64,000 bases of DNA from positions 992,001 to 1,056,000 of the forward strand of contig NZ_LR746496.1 in NCBI RefSeq assembly GCF_902729405.1, written 5' to 3'. The translations under genes and the position numbers were made by a program. The DNA is from Acididesulfobacillus acetoxydans (GTDB lineage: Bacteria > Bacillota > Desulfitobacteriia > Desulfitobacteriales > Desulfitobacteriaceae). The notes under the pieces were generated by a model, which saw only the letters and a list, made by a program, of their open reading frames with translations, was not told the origin of the DNA and ran no database searches. Of the stretch, positions 9,658 to 16,619 are shown in pieces (the first letter of the stretch is position 1; every line of letters starts with the position of its first letter).

Positions 9658-9693
9658 CCCAGTCCTGTACTTAGGTGCTGGGATTTTTTTTTT
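9658..9693 (+). terminator. Rho-independent terminator after the two-component operon
   Basis: CCCAG pairs with CTGGG (9678-9682), with an inner CCT/AGG pairing, and is followed by a run of ten T residues (9684-9693). A second, separate palindrome, GTACTTAAGTAC, lies at 9702-9713. Confidence 0.8.
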
Positions 9694-10149
9694 AAACACC
9701 TGTACTTAAGTACGTTGTGGGGGGTTGTCGCGGGTGGTTATAATGTGACTGGGTTCTACTATAAAGACGATGGATTCCATGGAGAAAGACGTGTTCAGTC
9801 AACCATCCTAACACAGGGGGGAAGCCAGGAGCTTCCGCGCGAAGCATTCGGTGATTCTGCTTCAGCATAGATTAGGGTTTTACGGGGTGTGATTTAATGG
9901 CGCGGTCGGCTTTCCAAGCGTAGGGCCATTTCAGGTGTCTAGGAGAAGACTAAGACCTTGTCTCTCATATGATATTTTTGCCCGAGTTCGGATTCCTGAC
10001 TCGCATGGGGAGGAGGGTATTAAGATGTGACCTACTGGAACGAGCGTGCAACCCCCTACTTTAAGGTGGCTTTTGGTTGTGTCTTGTGACCCATCGGTGT
10101 GTTTCTGACAGCTAAGTTGAGAGACTTCTTATGGGCGTCATCATCCAGC
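9694..10149. other. Non-coding stretch between regulator and CPBP genes
   Basis: No credible reading frame is visible on either strand. The last part (from about 10040) still resembles the 5' region of the intact CPBP gene downstream (TTGTGTCTTGTG..., compare TTGTGTTCTGTG at 10348), so it is probably decayed coding sequence of the broken paralogue. No known riboswitch could be assigned. Confidence 0.45.
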
Positions 10150-10278
10150 ATGACTATTGATACTCAAAGAGTGCTGTTCACGGTCATGTGGGAAGGTTTC
10201 TCTGCTTTAATGGGCCTTTTACTATTTCACTATTTGGACAAATTGTCAATGATAGAGGTCAGAAGGATTAACCGGTAA
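10150..10278 (+). pseudogene. Truncated CPBP-protease paralogue
   Basis: Forty-two codons from ATG 10150 to TAA 10276-10278 include EGFSALMGLLLFHYLDK, which lines up with EGSFAALALLLFRYLEK in the intact CPBP protein encoded at 10297. Similarity also persists at the DNA level. The catalytic EExxxR and His motifs are missing because the frame ends here. It is a partial tandem duplicate that has lost its 3' two thirds, or the scar of a duplication and deletion. Confidence 0.65.
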
Positions 10279-10296
10279 CACCTGGGAGGGCTTGGC

Positions 10297-11160
10297 ATGA
10301 TACGCTGGAAAGAGTGGGGTAAACCTTATCTCAGGGTACTCATAGGTTGTGTTCTGTGGTTTGCGTGTGTCTTTTTGGTAGCAAAGCTGGGAGATTTTCT
10401 TGTTACACTCTCGTCAAACGTAAGAGTGATAAATGGCTTGAAAATGGCTTCTGGGGCTATCCTCGAGGGATCTTTTGCGGCTCTGGCGCTTTTGCTATTT
10501 CGCTATTTGGAGAAGCGACCACTAAGGAATTTTGGTTTAAAGTTTTCAAAAGAAGCAAGACGGATTACAGTGTACAGTTCAGTAATTTTGGTAGTTTCAT
10601 TTATTGTCTTCATCGTACTGACTCAGGATGCTTCCTTGGGTCGCTGGCATATTCTCTATGTATACCAGTTAAGCCTGCTCCCCGTTTCTAAAATGTTGAT
10701 CTATACGGGCGTCATGCCGGGTGTTGGTGAAGAGTTCTTCTTCCGTGGATACGTTTTTCGTTCTCTGAGAGACCACAATATTGTGGTAGCTTACGCATTT
10801 TCAGCACTGTTTTTTTCCTTAGCACACTTCATGTTCAACCCATTTGGGTTAATCTACTTTGCCTCTTTGCTGCTCCTTGGGTTTATGCTTTCAGTTCTTT
10901 TCGATGAGACCGGCTCACTGTGGCCTGGAGTTGTTATTCATGGGCTTATAAATTTCATTGCGTCCCTACTTGAAGCTAATTCGATGGGTGTCTCGGTTTT
11001 TTACCTAGAGATTTTAACTACCGTTCACGAATGGGTGAACCTCCTACGGCTCAGCTACATTGGAATGAGCCTTGAAATTATTGCCCTGATAATCATAAGA
11101 GCCTGGCTAAAGAAGAGGGCGGTTTTGACGGCTACAAGTGGCGATCGCCGGGGCCCCTAA
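10297..11160 (+). CDS. CPBP family intramembrane glutamic protease (CAAX-type)
   Basis: A 287-residue polytopic membrane protein with about eight hydrophobic segments. The Abi/CPBP motifs are complete: GVGEEFFFRGYVFRSL (catalytic Glu pair and Arg, residues ~146-161), SLAHFMFNPFG (His) and GVVIHGLINFIAS (His/Asn). Members cleave membrane or prenylated peptides and often act in bacteriocin self-immunity or regulated proteolysis. The start ATG 10297 is preceded by GGGAGGGCTTGGC. It is a monocistronic gene lying just after its own truncated paralogue and near, but not within, the two-component operon. The substrate cannot be deduced. Confidence 0.9.
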   Translation: MIRWKEWGKPYLRVLIGCVLWFACVFLVAKLGDFLVTLSSNVRVINGLKMASGAILEGSFAALALLLFRYLEKRPLRNFGLKFSKEARRITVYSSVILVVSFIVFIVLTQDASLGRWHILYVYQLSLLPVSKMLIYTGVMPGVGEEFFFRGYVFRSLRDHNIVVAYAFSALFFSLAHFMFNPFGLIYFASLLLLGFMLSVLFDETGSLWPGVVIHGLINFIASLLEANSMGVSVFYLEILTTVHEWVNLLRLSYIGMSLEIIALIIIRAWLKKRAVLTATSGDRRGP

Positions 11161-11567
11161 GTTAGAAACTTTGAACATTTTGGAATTCCATCGGGTACCA
11201 GTACGTAAGAGAGCTTTTTGAGGAATCTTTTTAAATAATCAAATCAGTCCCTTGAAGAGGTCGGTTAATTGACGATAAAAACGAGGTGACTTGTAGGTTA
11301 TTATTGCGAGGACCTATATCATGATGGCAAGTAATGGTATGGCATTTCATAAAGATTCGATCTTTCATCCTGGGAAGGAGTGTGGCTAAGGTCCGAGAAG
11401 GTCTACTAAGTACTTTTGTGGCTTAAATTTTGTGGCGGTCCTTCTCGTCAGCGGCGTAATTACGTGCGGATTCCCGACACTTTTTTGATCCATCGGGAAT
11501 AAGCCGCGGAAACTGCTGAAAGGCCACTAAGGCGACCCAAGCAATTATGGCAAGGAGGGGGGATACG
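11161..11567. other. Non-coding leader region before nfeD
   Basis: No gene is recognisable. A stem ATTCCCGA...TCGGGAAT (about 11471-11503, loop containing CTTTTTT) sits about 70 bases before the nfeD start and may be a leader or attenuator structure. I could not match it to a riboswitch class. Confidence 0.35.
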
Positions 11568-11978
11568 ATGATAAATATAGTGTGGTTGGGTATTGTTGCA
11601 TTTTCCATGATCCTTGAATTTTTCACTCGCACATTCTTCACTTTATGGTTTGGGCTAGGGGCGATCGTTGCCTTTGTGCTTTCACTTTTGGGTGTACCCC
11701 TCCCCGTTCAGATCGTCACATTTCTGGTGATTTCCCTGGTCCTCCTGGGAGTGTTTCGTCAATACGCTGTTAAATCGTACAAATACAAGACAAATATTCA
11801 TGAACTGATCGGACAGGAGGCGATTATATGCGGTGAGAATGCCAACGGAAGTCTTCTCAGGCTGAATGGCATCGAATGGACAGCCGAAACCGAAGATGGC
11901 AAGGCCTTGAATATTGGAGACCGGGTCTTGGTCAGGGGTATCCGAGGGATAAAGCTGTTAGTCAAAACGAAGAGTTAG
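11568..11978 (+). CDS. NfeD-like membrane protein
   Basis: A short-form NfeD of 136 residues. It has a hydrophobic N-terminal half with two to three membrane helices (IVWLGIVAFSMILEFF, LWFGLGAIVAFVLSLLGV, IVTFLVISLVLLGVF). A soluble beta-rich OB-fold domain (~75-136) ends in ALNIGDRVLVRGIRGIKLLV. NfeD partners SPFH/stomatin proteins in membrane microdomains, and the SPFH gene begins 17 bases after this stop, so the pair is an operon. ATG 11568 is chosen over the upstream in-frame codon at 11547 because CAAGGAGGGGGGATACG lies directly before it. No protease domain is present, as is usual for the short class. Confidence 0.9.
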   Translation: MINIVWLGIVAFSMILEFFTRTFFTLWFGLGAIVAFVLSLLGVPLPVQIVTFLVISLVLLGVFRQYAVKSYKYKTNIHELIGQEAIICGENANGSLLRLNGIEWTAETEDGKALNIGDRVLVRGIRGIKLLVKTKS

Positions 11979-11995
11979 CAGGGGGATTGATTTAA

Positions 11996-12889
11996 ATGTA
12001 TTTTACAATTATTGTAGTGGTTTTGATCTTAGCCGTACTGGCGGTTATCATTAAGAACATTCAAATTGTGCCTCAAGGGTATGCCTACGTTGTTGAGCGT
12101 CTCGGGGCTTACAAAGAAACCTGGGATGTTGGATTACATATCAAGATGCCTTTCCTGGAGCGGATTGTTCGTAAGGTCTCCATCAAGGAACAAGTCATTG
12201 AGTTTGAGCCCCAAGCGGTCATTACCAAGGACAACGTACTGATCAAAATTGATACCGTGATGTACTATATGATTACGGACACTAAGGATTATGCCTACGG
12301 GGTGGAAAAACCAATCATGGCCATCGAGAAAATGACGGAAACAACCTTGCGGAGCATTGTGGGTGACATGGAATTTGATCATATTCTCACGCTAAGAGAA
12401 CAAATCAATACCCGACTTCGCGAGACCGTTGATATGGCGAGTAATAATTGGGGCATTAAGTTGGTGAGAGCGGAGATCCGGAACGTGATTGCTCCGGACG
12501 AAATTCGCAATGCCCTAGAGAAGCAGATGCAGGCTGAGAGGCAGAAACGGGCGACCATTCTTACGGCAGAAGCAACCAAACAAGCGGCGATCCTCACGGC
12601 GGAGGGGAACAAACAGGCCGTCATTCTGAATGCAGAAGCCGAGCGGGATGCCCAAATTCTTAGAGCCGAGGCTGTAAAGCAGTCCAGAATTATTGAAGCA
12701 CAAGGGCAGGCTGAAGCCATAGCTAAAATTCAGGAAGCTGCGAGCAATGGTTCCAAGGAGTTTCTGGCCATCCGGGGACTTGAGGCCCTGGAACGAGCGG
12801 CTAATGGGCAAGCTACGAAAGTCATTATTCCAGCCGAAATGCAGAACATTGCGGCTATCTCAGCGACGCTCAAGGAGATTGTGTCTTAG
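11996..12889 (+). CDS. SPFH/Band-7 protein (stomatin/QmcA-like)
   Basis: A 297-residue membrane-anchored scaffold protein. An N-terminal membrane helix (residues 1-20) precedes the Band-7 domain, with the family start QIVPQGYAYVVERLG and the conserved MTETTLRSIVGDMEFD and NWGIKLVRAEIRNV. From residue ~175 to 250 a long charged heptad region, rich in repeating AEATKQAAILTAEG-type units, forms the coiled coil. This is the stomatin/prohibitin type that builds large membrane rings and co-occurs with NfeD. It has an RBS-like AGCAGGGGGATTG. The operon ends at the large hairpin at 13021. The role in membrane quality control or microdomain order is inferred from the family. Confidence 0.93.
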   Translation: MYFTIIVVVLILAVLAVIIKNIQIVPQGYAYVVERLGAYKETWDVGLHIKMPFLERIVRKVSIKEQVIEFEPQAVITKDNVLIKIDTVMYYMITDTKDYAYGVEKPIMAIEKMTETTLRSIVGDMEFDHILTLREQINTRLRETVDMASNNWGIKLVRAEIRNVIAPDEIRNALEKQMQAERQKRATILTAEATKQAAILTAEGNKQAVILNAEAERDAQILRAEAVKQSRIIEAQGQAEAIAKIQEAASNGSKEFLAIRGLEALERAANGQATKVIIPAEMQNIAAISATLKEIVS

Positions 12890-13020
12890 CTTCCTCTGCC
12901 CATCCCGGCGGGCGTTGCAGGAGAACCTATCAAGTTACCAATGTCTGCATGAAGGGTATGCCGTCAAGGTACATATAGGTAATTCAGCCGGTGAACGCAG
13001 GTAGGGGAAGGCAGGATCGT

Positions 13021-13072
13021 GTTCCCTGTTAAAGAAGGACTCCCATTGAGGGAGTCCTCCTCTAACAGGGAA
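13021..13072. terminator. Two-part hairpin between convergent genes
   Basis: An outer 11-bp stem (GTTCCCTGTTA at 13021-13031 with TAACAGGGAAC at 13062-13072) encloses an inner 8-bp stem (GGACTCCC at 13037-13044 with GGGAGTCC at 13050-13057). It lies between the SPFH gene and the convergent rubrerythrin gene and probably terminates both. There is no T-run on the plus side. Confidence 0.65.
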
Positions 13073-13119
13073 CCTGCGGAAAATTAAAAGCGACGGACAG
13101 AGGGGAAGTCCTGCTCTTC

Positions 13120-13653
13120 CTAGTAATTTGCCGGCAGGATCTCGTAGAAGGCTTGCGGGTGGCTGCAGACGGGGCAAACGTCGGGAGCTTCCGGGCCTTC
13201 ATGGATGTGGCCGCAGTTGCGGCAGCGCCAATAGACTTTTTCCGGTTTGGCAAAGACTTTCTTTTCCTGAACATTGGCCAAGAGCCGGCGATAGCGTTCC
13301 TCATGGCTTTTTTCAATCCGGGCCACTTCTTCGAAGAGTTGGGCGATGTCCTCGAAACCCTCGGCGCGGGCCTCTTTCGCCATCGTCGGGTACATGTTCG
13401 TCCACTCATAGTGTTCACCGCCGGCAGCCGCCTCAAGGTTGGAGGCGGTGTCGCCGATGCCGTTCAAAAGCTTGAACCAAATTTTGGCATGCTCTTTTTC
13501 GTTGTCAGCCGTCTCCAAAAAAAGGGCAGCCAGCTGCTCATATCCTTCTTTCTTCGCGTGAGACGCGAAATAAGTGTATTTGTTGCGGGCTTGGGATTCC
13601 CCGGCAAAGGCCGCCAACAAATTTTGCTCGGTCTTACTCCCTTTCAAAGCCAT
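13120..13653 (-). CDS. Rubrerythrin
   Basis: A 177-residue peroxide-scavenging diiron protein. The ferritin-like four-helix domain (residues 1-140) shows the iron ligands in [26 protein letters not shown], the E..Y pair in GEHYEW, and IEKSHEERY. The C-terminal rubredoxin domain (~142-177) has CRNCGH and CPVCSH, which bind a single Fe. Length and domain order are typical. The start ATG 13653 has GAGGAGGAATACC upstream on the minus strand. Desulfoferrodoxin is encoded upstream on the same strand, giving an anaerobe's oxidative-stress pair: superoxide reductase makes peroxide and rubrerythrin removes it, both fed by reduced rubredoxin or NAD(P)H. The 227-base gap between them suggests they are separately promoted. 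Confidence 0.96.
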   Translation of the reverse strand: MALKGSKTEQNLLAAFAGESQARNKYTYFASHAKKEGYEQLAALFLETADNEKEHAKIWFKLLNGIGDTASNLEAAAGGEHYEWTNMYPTMAKEARAEGFEDIAQLFEEVARIEKSHEERYRRLLANVQEKKVFAKPEKVYWRCRNCGHIHEGPEAPDVCPVCSHPQAFYEILPANY

Positions 13654-13880
13654 TTGGTATTCCTCCTCGAAAGTTTTCTCTTCTCCGGATTACGCATCTT
13701 CCCAGTCTAACTCCGTGGCGGGAGCCGCTAGAGGATGACTGCTGCGGCAGAGTATGGGGGCAGCGCGTTCAAAGCGCTGGGGGTCTGAATCTCCCCATGA
13801 CTAAAGCCGGCTAAAACCGGCTAAAGCCAGGGGCACGCGGCTAAGCCTCTTGGTCAAGGAGCCCGTCAGTTGTCAAAAAG

Positions 13881-14261
13881 CTACCGGTCTTTCCAGAGAC
13901 CGTGGAGGTTGCAATAGGCCCGTACTTCGAGAACAGAGGCCGCTTCGACTGCAAAGACCGCCTCCGGGCTTTGCCCGGGGGTTAATTCGGCGCGTAACAC
14001 TTGATTCGCAGTAAAAACCTCAATGAAGCGGATGAAGTGTTTTTCCTCCATCGGATGGGGAACCGATCCCACCTTAACCAAAAGTCCTGCGTCCGTCTGT
14101 TCGACCACCGGAATGTGCTTCTCCTTAGCTCCCTCCTGCGCCAGAGCGTCGAGCTTGACCATGGGTTGGTGACAGCAGACCAGGGCGGGAGCCCCAGGAT
14201 TGACCACCTCAATCACATTGCCGCAGACGTTGCACTTGTAGAGTTCCCTAACCTTTGTCAT
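13881..14261 (-). CDS. dfx: Desulfoferrodoxin (superoxide reductase, class with desulforedoxin domain)
   Basis: A 126-residue cytosolic protein that reduces superoxide to hydrogen peroxide without releasing oxygen. The N-terminal desulforedoxin domain has CNVCGN and the adjacent Cys pair in LVCCHQPM, forming the FeCys4 centre I. The catalytic centre II ligands are visible: EKHIPV with the Glu and His, then SVPHPMEEKHFI with two more His residues, and CNLHG near the C-terminus with the Cys and last His. The length equals the classic two-iron form. AGGTGCTG precedes ATG 14261. It is functionally linked to the rubrerythrin gene downstream on the same strand. Confidence 0.96.
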   Translation of the reverse strand: MTKVRELYKCNVCGNVIEVVNPGAPALVCCHQPMVKLDALAQEGAKEKHIPVVEQTDAGLLVKVGSVPHPMEEKHFIRFIEVFTANQVLRAELTPGQSPEAVFAVEAASVLEVRAYCNLHGLWKDR

Positions 14262-14343
14262 ACATCAGCACCTCTTTCTCCTCATAATGTCCCGCTCTTA
14301 CCTGTAATGATTACTAAGTAGTTACGGTTCTACATGTTATATT

Positions 14344-14854
14344 CTACGGAAAGTCGCGTTTTCCTCCTGCGACAGCGCCAAAGAAAAAATTATTTTCCAA
14401 GATGAATACCCGCCCGATCTTGTTGTCCAGATAATCCTGTAAAATCAAACGAACGGCTTTGCTTAGGTAGTCGCGGGTAGTCGCGCATGAAGTTTTCCCG
14501 GTTGTAGGCAATGGATGCCAATCTATGAGTCTCCCCCTTAATACTCTGCAAATCTCTGATAGATTGCAGCCGTGCGCGTTCCCCGGCTTTGTACACAAAC
14601 TCCGCTTCCAAGAAGCGGGCGTGGTGGAGGGGGTTTAGGTGTACTTCACAGTACGCGATAGGACGTTGTGCAATGCGCTTTGGTGCACGGATGTTAATCG
14701 TTAAACCGGGATGTTCTTTCGTGAACAGATTGGATATTGGCACCTGAAAATAGCCATCGTAAGCAGTGACCGCATTGGTCAAACAAAGAAGTTGAGAATA
14801 GCTAGTGATCTTGGCACTCTTCGATGTAATGCCGGATGGTTTCTGCGGAGACAT
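14344..14854 (-). pseudogene. tnpB: Degraded IS605-type tnpB (RNA-guided nuclease) fragment
   Basis: On the minus strand, immediately after tnpA, a frame gives INIRAPKRIAQRPIAYCEV, then a segment ending NRENFMRDY. After a frameshift near 14480 another frame gives TTRDYLSKAVRLILQDYLDNKIGRVFILENN. These read as non-contiguous pieces of the central part of an IS605 OrfB/TnpB. The N-terminal region and the RuvC catalytic and zinc-finger parts are missing, so it cannot be active. The order tnpA-tnpB, same strand and slightly overlapping, supports the reading. The exact borders are uncertain. Confidence 0.65.
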
Positions 14855-15203
14855 TCCCGGCGGTCCCCACGTAGTAACTGGGTGCCCAAAGCGTTCCCCT
14901 ACTCGTCTTTTGTGCCAAATTAGGAAACGCCATGAGCACTCTTCTGGCTGACCAACCCTTAAACACTTTCACCAGGTCAGCCGGTGCATACTTGGGCGGT
15001 GCAGATACAAACAGGTGAACATGATCAGGCATCACTTCCAGCGCAATGATCTCCCACCCCTTTTCCTGCGCTGCGGTTCTAAGTGACTCTTCAACCGCCA
15101 GAGCTACGTTACCCGTAAGAATCTTGCGTCTGTATTTGGGTATCCATACCATGTGATAGTTTGTAAGGTAAGTTGCGTGTCGAGTATTCTTGAATTTATC
15201 CAT
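14802..15203 (-). CDS. tnpA: IS200/IS605 family transposase TnpA (HUH Y1)
   Basis: A 133-residue single-strand transposase. It has the family start NTRHATYLTNYHMVWIPKYR, the HUH metal-binding motif HVHLFV (residues ~61-66) and a nucleophile Tyr in ETIRHYIEECQ near the C-terminus. Length and spacing are normal, so the protein may be functional. The frame is open back to 15467, but ATG 15203 is chosen because family homology begins there (MDKFKNTRH). There is no strong RBS. The upstream 15204-15300 region would hold the left end, but no clear left-end hairpin was identified. The partner tnpB is wrecked, so any mobility would be by TnpA alone. It inserted between desulfoferrodoxin and the argC promoter. 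Confidence 0.9.
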   Translation of the reverse strand: MDKFKNTRHATYLTNYHMVWIPKYRRKILTGNVALAVEESLRTAAQEKGWEIIALEVMPDHVHLFVSAPPKYAPADLVKVFKGWSARRVLMAFPNLAQKTSRGTLWAPSYYVGTAGNVSAETIRHYIEECQDH

Positions 15204-15362
15204 AACTTTATTATACCATAAACATTGACCATGTGTATGGATTTTTGAGGGAGGTGCTCTCATCCCCGGAAGCGAATTCCGAGGTTTTCCCGCGCACGTT
15301 CTCCAACAAGTCGGGCCCAGCCCAAAGTCGGCGCAAAGAGAAAGGAAATTAGGTCCCACCCA

Positions 15363-15397
15363 TTGCATAATTATGCGAGTAAATGTATACTTATGAA
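15363..15397 (+). promoter_or_regulatory. argC promoter with tandem ArgR (ARG) boxes
   Basis: A sigma-A core, TTGCAT (15363-15368), 17 bases, TATACT (15386-15391), is overlaid by two ARG-box-like sequences, TGCATAATTATGCG (15364-15377) and TGTATACTTATGAA (15384-15397). The box starts are exactly 20 bp apart. The argF promoter at 26271 has the same geometry. This predicts arginine-dependent repression by ArgR; the argR gene itself is not in the window. Confidence 0.75.
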
Positions 15398-15441
15398 GTA
15401 GCGCGAAGTTTGGACTTCGTTTGAATCCCGGGGGTGAAGAG

Positions 15442-16470
15442 ATGCGTGTGGGTATTTTGGGGGCCACAGGTTACACCGGTCAGGAACTAGTCCGTTTGCT
15501 ATCAAACCATGCGGCGGCGGAAATTATCTATTTGGGTTCATCCAGTATGGCGGGAAAATCTTATGCGGGCATATTTCCGCAGTTCAGCTCAGAGGCTGCC
15601 GTTGAACTGCAGGATGAGACGGTACCTGACGGGGTGGATGTGCTTTTCTGTGCTTTGCCGCATGGAATAACGGCTGCCAGGGCAGGGAATTATCTGGCGC
15701 GCGGTATTAAGGTAATCGATTTGGGAGCGGATTTTCGCCTGCATCGGCCTGAGGTTTATGAAAAATGGTATAAGGTAAAGCATCCGGCACCCGAGCTCCT
15801 GCCGGAGGCGGTCTATGGCCTGCCGGAATTGCACCGGAATGGGATCAACGGGAAGTCCCTGGTAGCCAATCCCGGCTGCTATCCGACGGCGACTCTCTTG
15901 GCTCTGGTTCCCTTGCTGAGAGCCGGTTTGCTGCAGGAGGATTCACTCATCGTGGACGCCAAGTCCGGGGTTTCCGGGGCCGGCAGGGGCGCCTCCCTGG
16001 GAACGCACTTCTCGGAAGTGAATGAGAACTTCAAGCCTTATGGCGTGGCTGAACACCGGCACACGCCGGAGATTGAACAGGAACTTTCAGAGGCCGCCGG
16101 GCGGGAATTGGTCGTGAGTTTTACGCCCCACCTGGTGCCGATGATTCGGGGTATTTTGGTGACGATTTATGCGGGGATAAAAGAGGGAGTGGATGAAGAC
16201 GACCTTAGGGCGGCTTGGCAGGAAAGCTACCGGGACGAAGTTTTTGTCCACGTTCTGCCGGAGGGCGTTTGGCCCCAGACGAAATTTGCTTCCGGTGGGA
16301 ATCACGCTTTTCTCCAACTCATGGTAGACAGGCGAACCGGGAGGGCCGTTATCGCCGCTGCTATCGACAACCTGGTGAAAGGGGCCTCCGGACAGGCAAT
16401 TCAGAATATGAATATACTCTTTGGCCTGCCTGAGGATCTGGGGCTAAAAGGTCGGGGCATGTGGCCCTGA
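15442..16470 (+). CDS. argC: N-acetyl-gamma-glutamyl-phosphate reductase
   Basis: A 342-residue NADPH-dependent enzyme of arginine synthesis that reduces N-acetylglutamyl phosphate to the semialdehyde. It starts with the Rossmann motif MRVGILGATGYTGQE. The catalytic Cys is in SLVANPGCYPTA, and the family segment KSGVSGAGRG and the His-containing AEHRHTPEI are present. ATG 15442 is preferred over the TTG at 15421, given GGGGGTGAAGAG just before it. It is the first gene of argC-J-B-D-carA-carB and is driven by the ArgR-controlled promoter at 15363. The last codons (GRGMWP and stop) are the first unit of a 24-bp tandem repeat, so the C-terminal tail may be recent. Confidence 0.96.
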   Translation: MRVGILGATGYTGQELVRLLSNHAAAEIIYLGSSSMAGKSYAGIFPQFSSEAAVELQDETVPDGVDVLFCALPHGITAARAGNYLARGIKVIDLGADFRLHRPEVYEKWYKVKHPAPELLPEAVYGLPELHRNGINGKSLVANPGCYPTATLLALVPLLRAGLLQEDSLIVDAKSGVSGAGRGASLGTHFSEVNENFKPYGVAEHRHTPEIEQELSEAAGRELVVSFTPHLVPMIRGILVTIYAGIKEGVDEDDLRAAWQESYRDEVFVHVLPEGVWPQTKFASGGNHAFLQLMVDRRTGRAVIAAAIDNLVKGASGQAIQNMNILFGLPEDLGLKGRGMWP

Positions 16471-16515
16471 AAAGGTCCGGACGTGTGGCCCTGAAAGGTT
16501 CAGGGATTTGGCCCT
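16446..16515 (+). repeat. 24-bp tandem repeat seeded at the argC stop
   Basis: Three imperfect units (16446-16469, 16470-16493, 16494-16515) share AAAAGGTC...TGTGGCCCTG. The first contains the end of argC. The units fill the start of the argC-argJ spacer. Confidence 0.8.
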
Positions 16516-16619
16516 AAATTTAACGGCGGGAAAAAAAGAAAGAACTTCGGCCTTGAGGCCATGGAGGGGGCAGTACGAAAGATTTTGCTCTTTGCTCTGC
16601 GGGCCAAGAGACGCGACAT

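Noticed and set aside
9694-10100. c-di-GMP riboswitch in the gap after the two-component operon
   Set aside because: Some GC-rich short stems are present, but neither the conserved GEMM core nor a tetraloop-receptor pair could be found.
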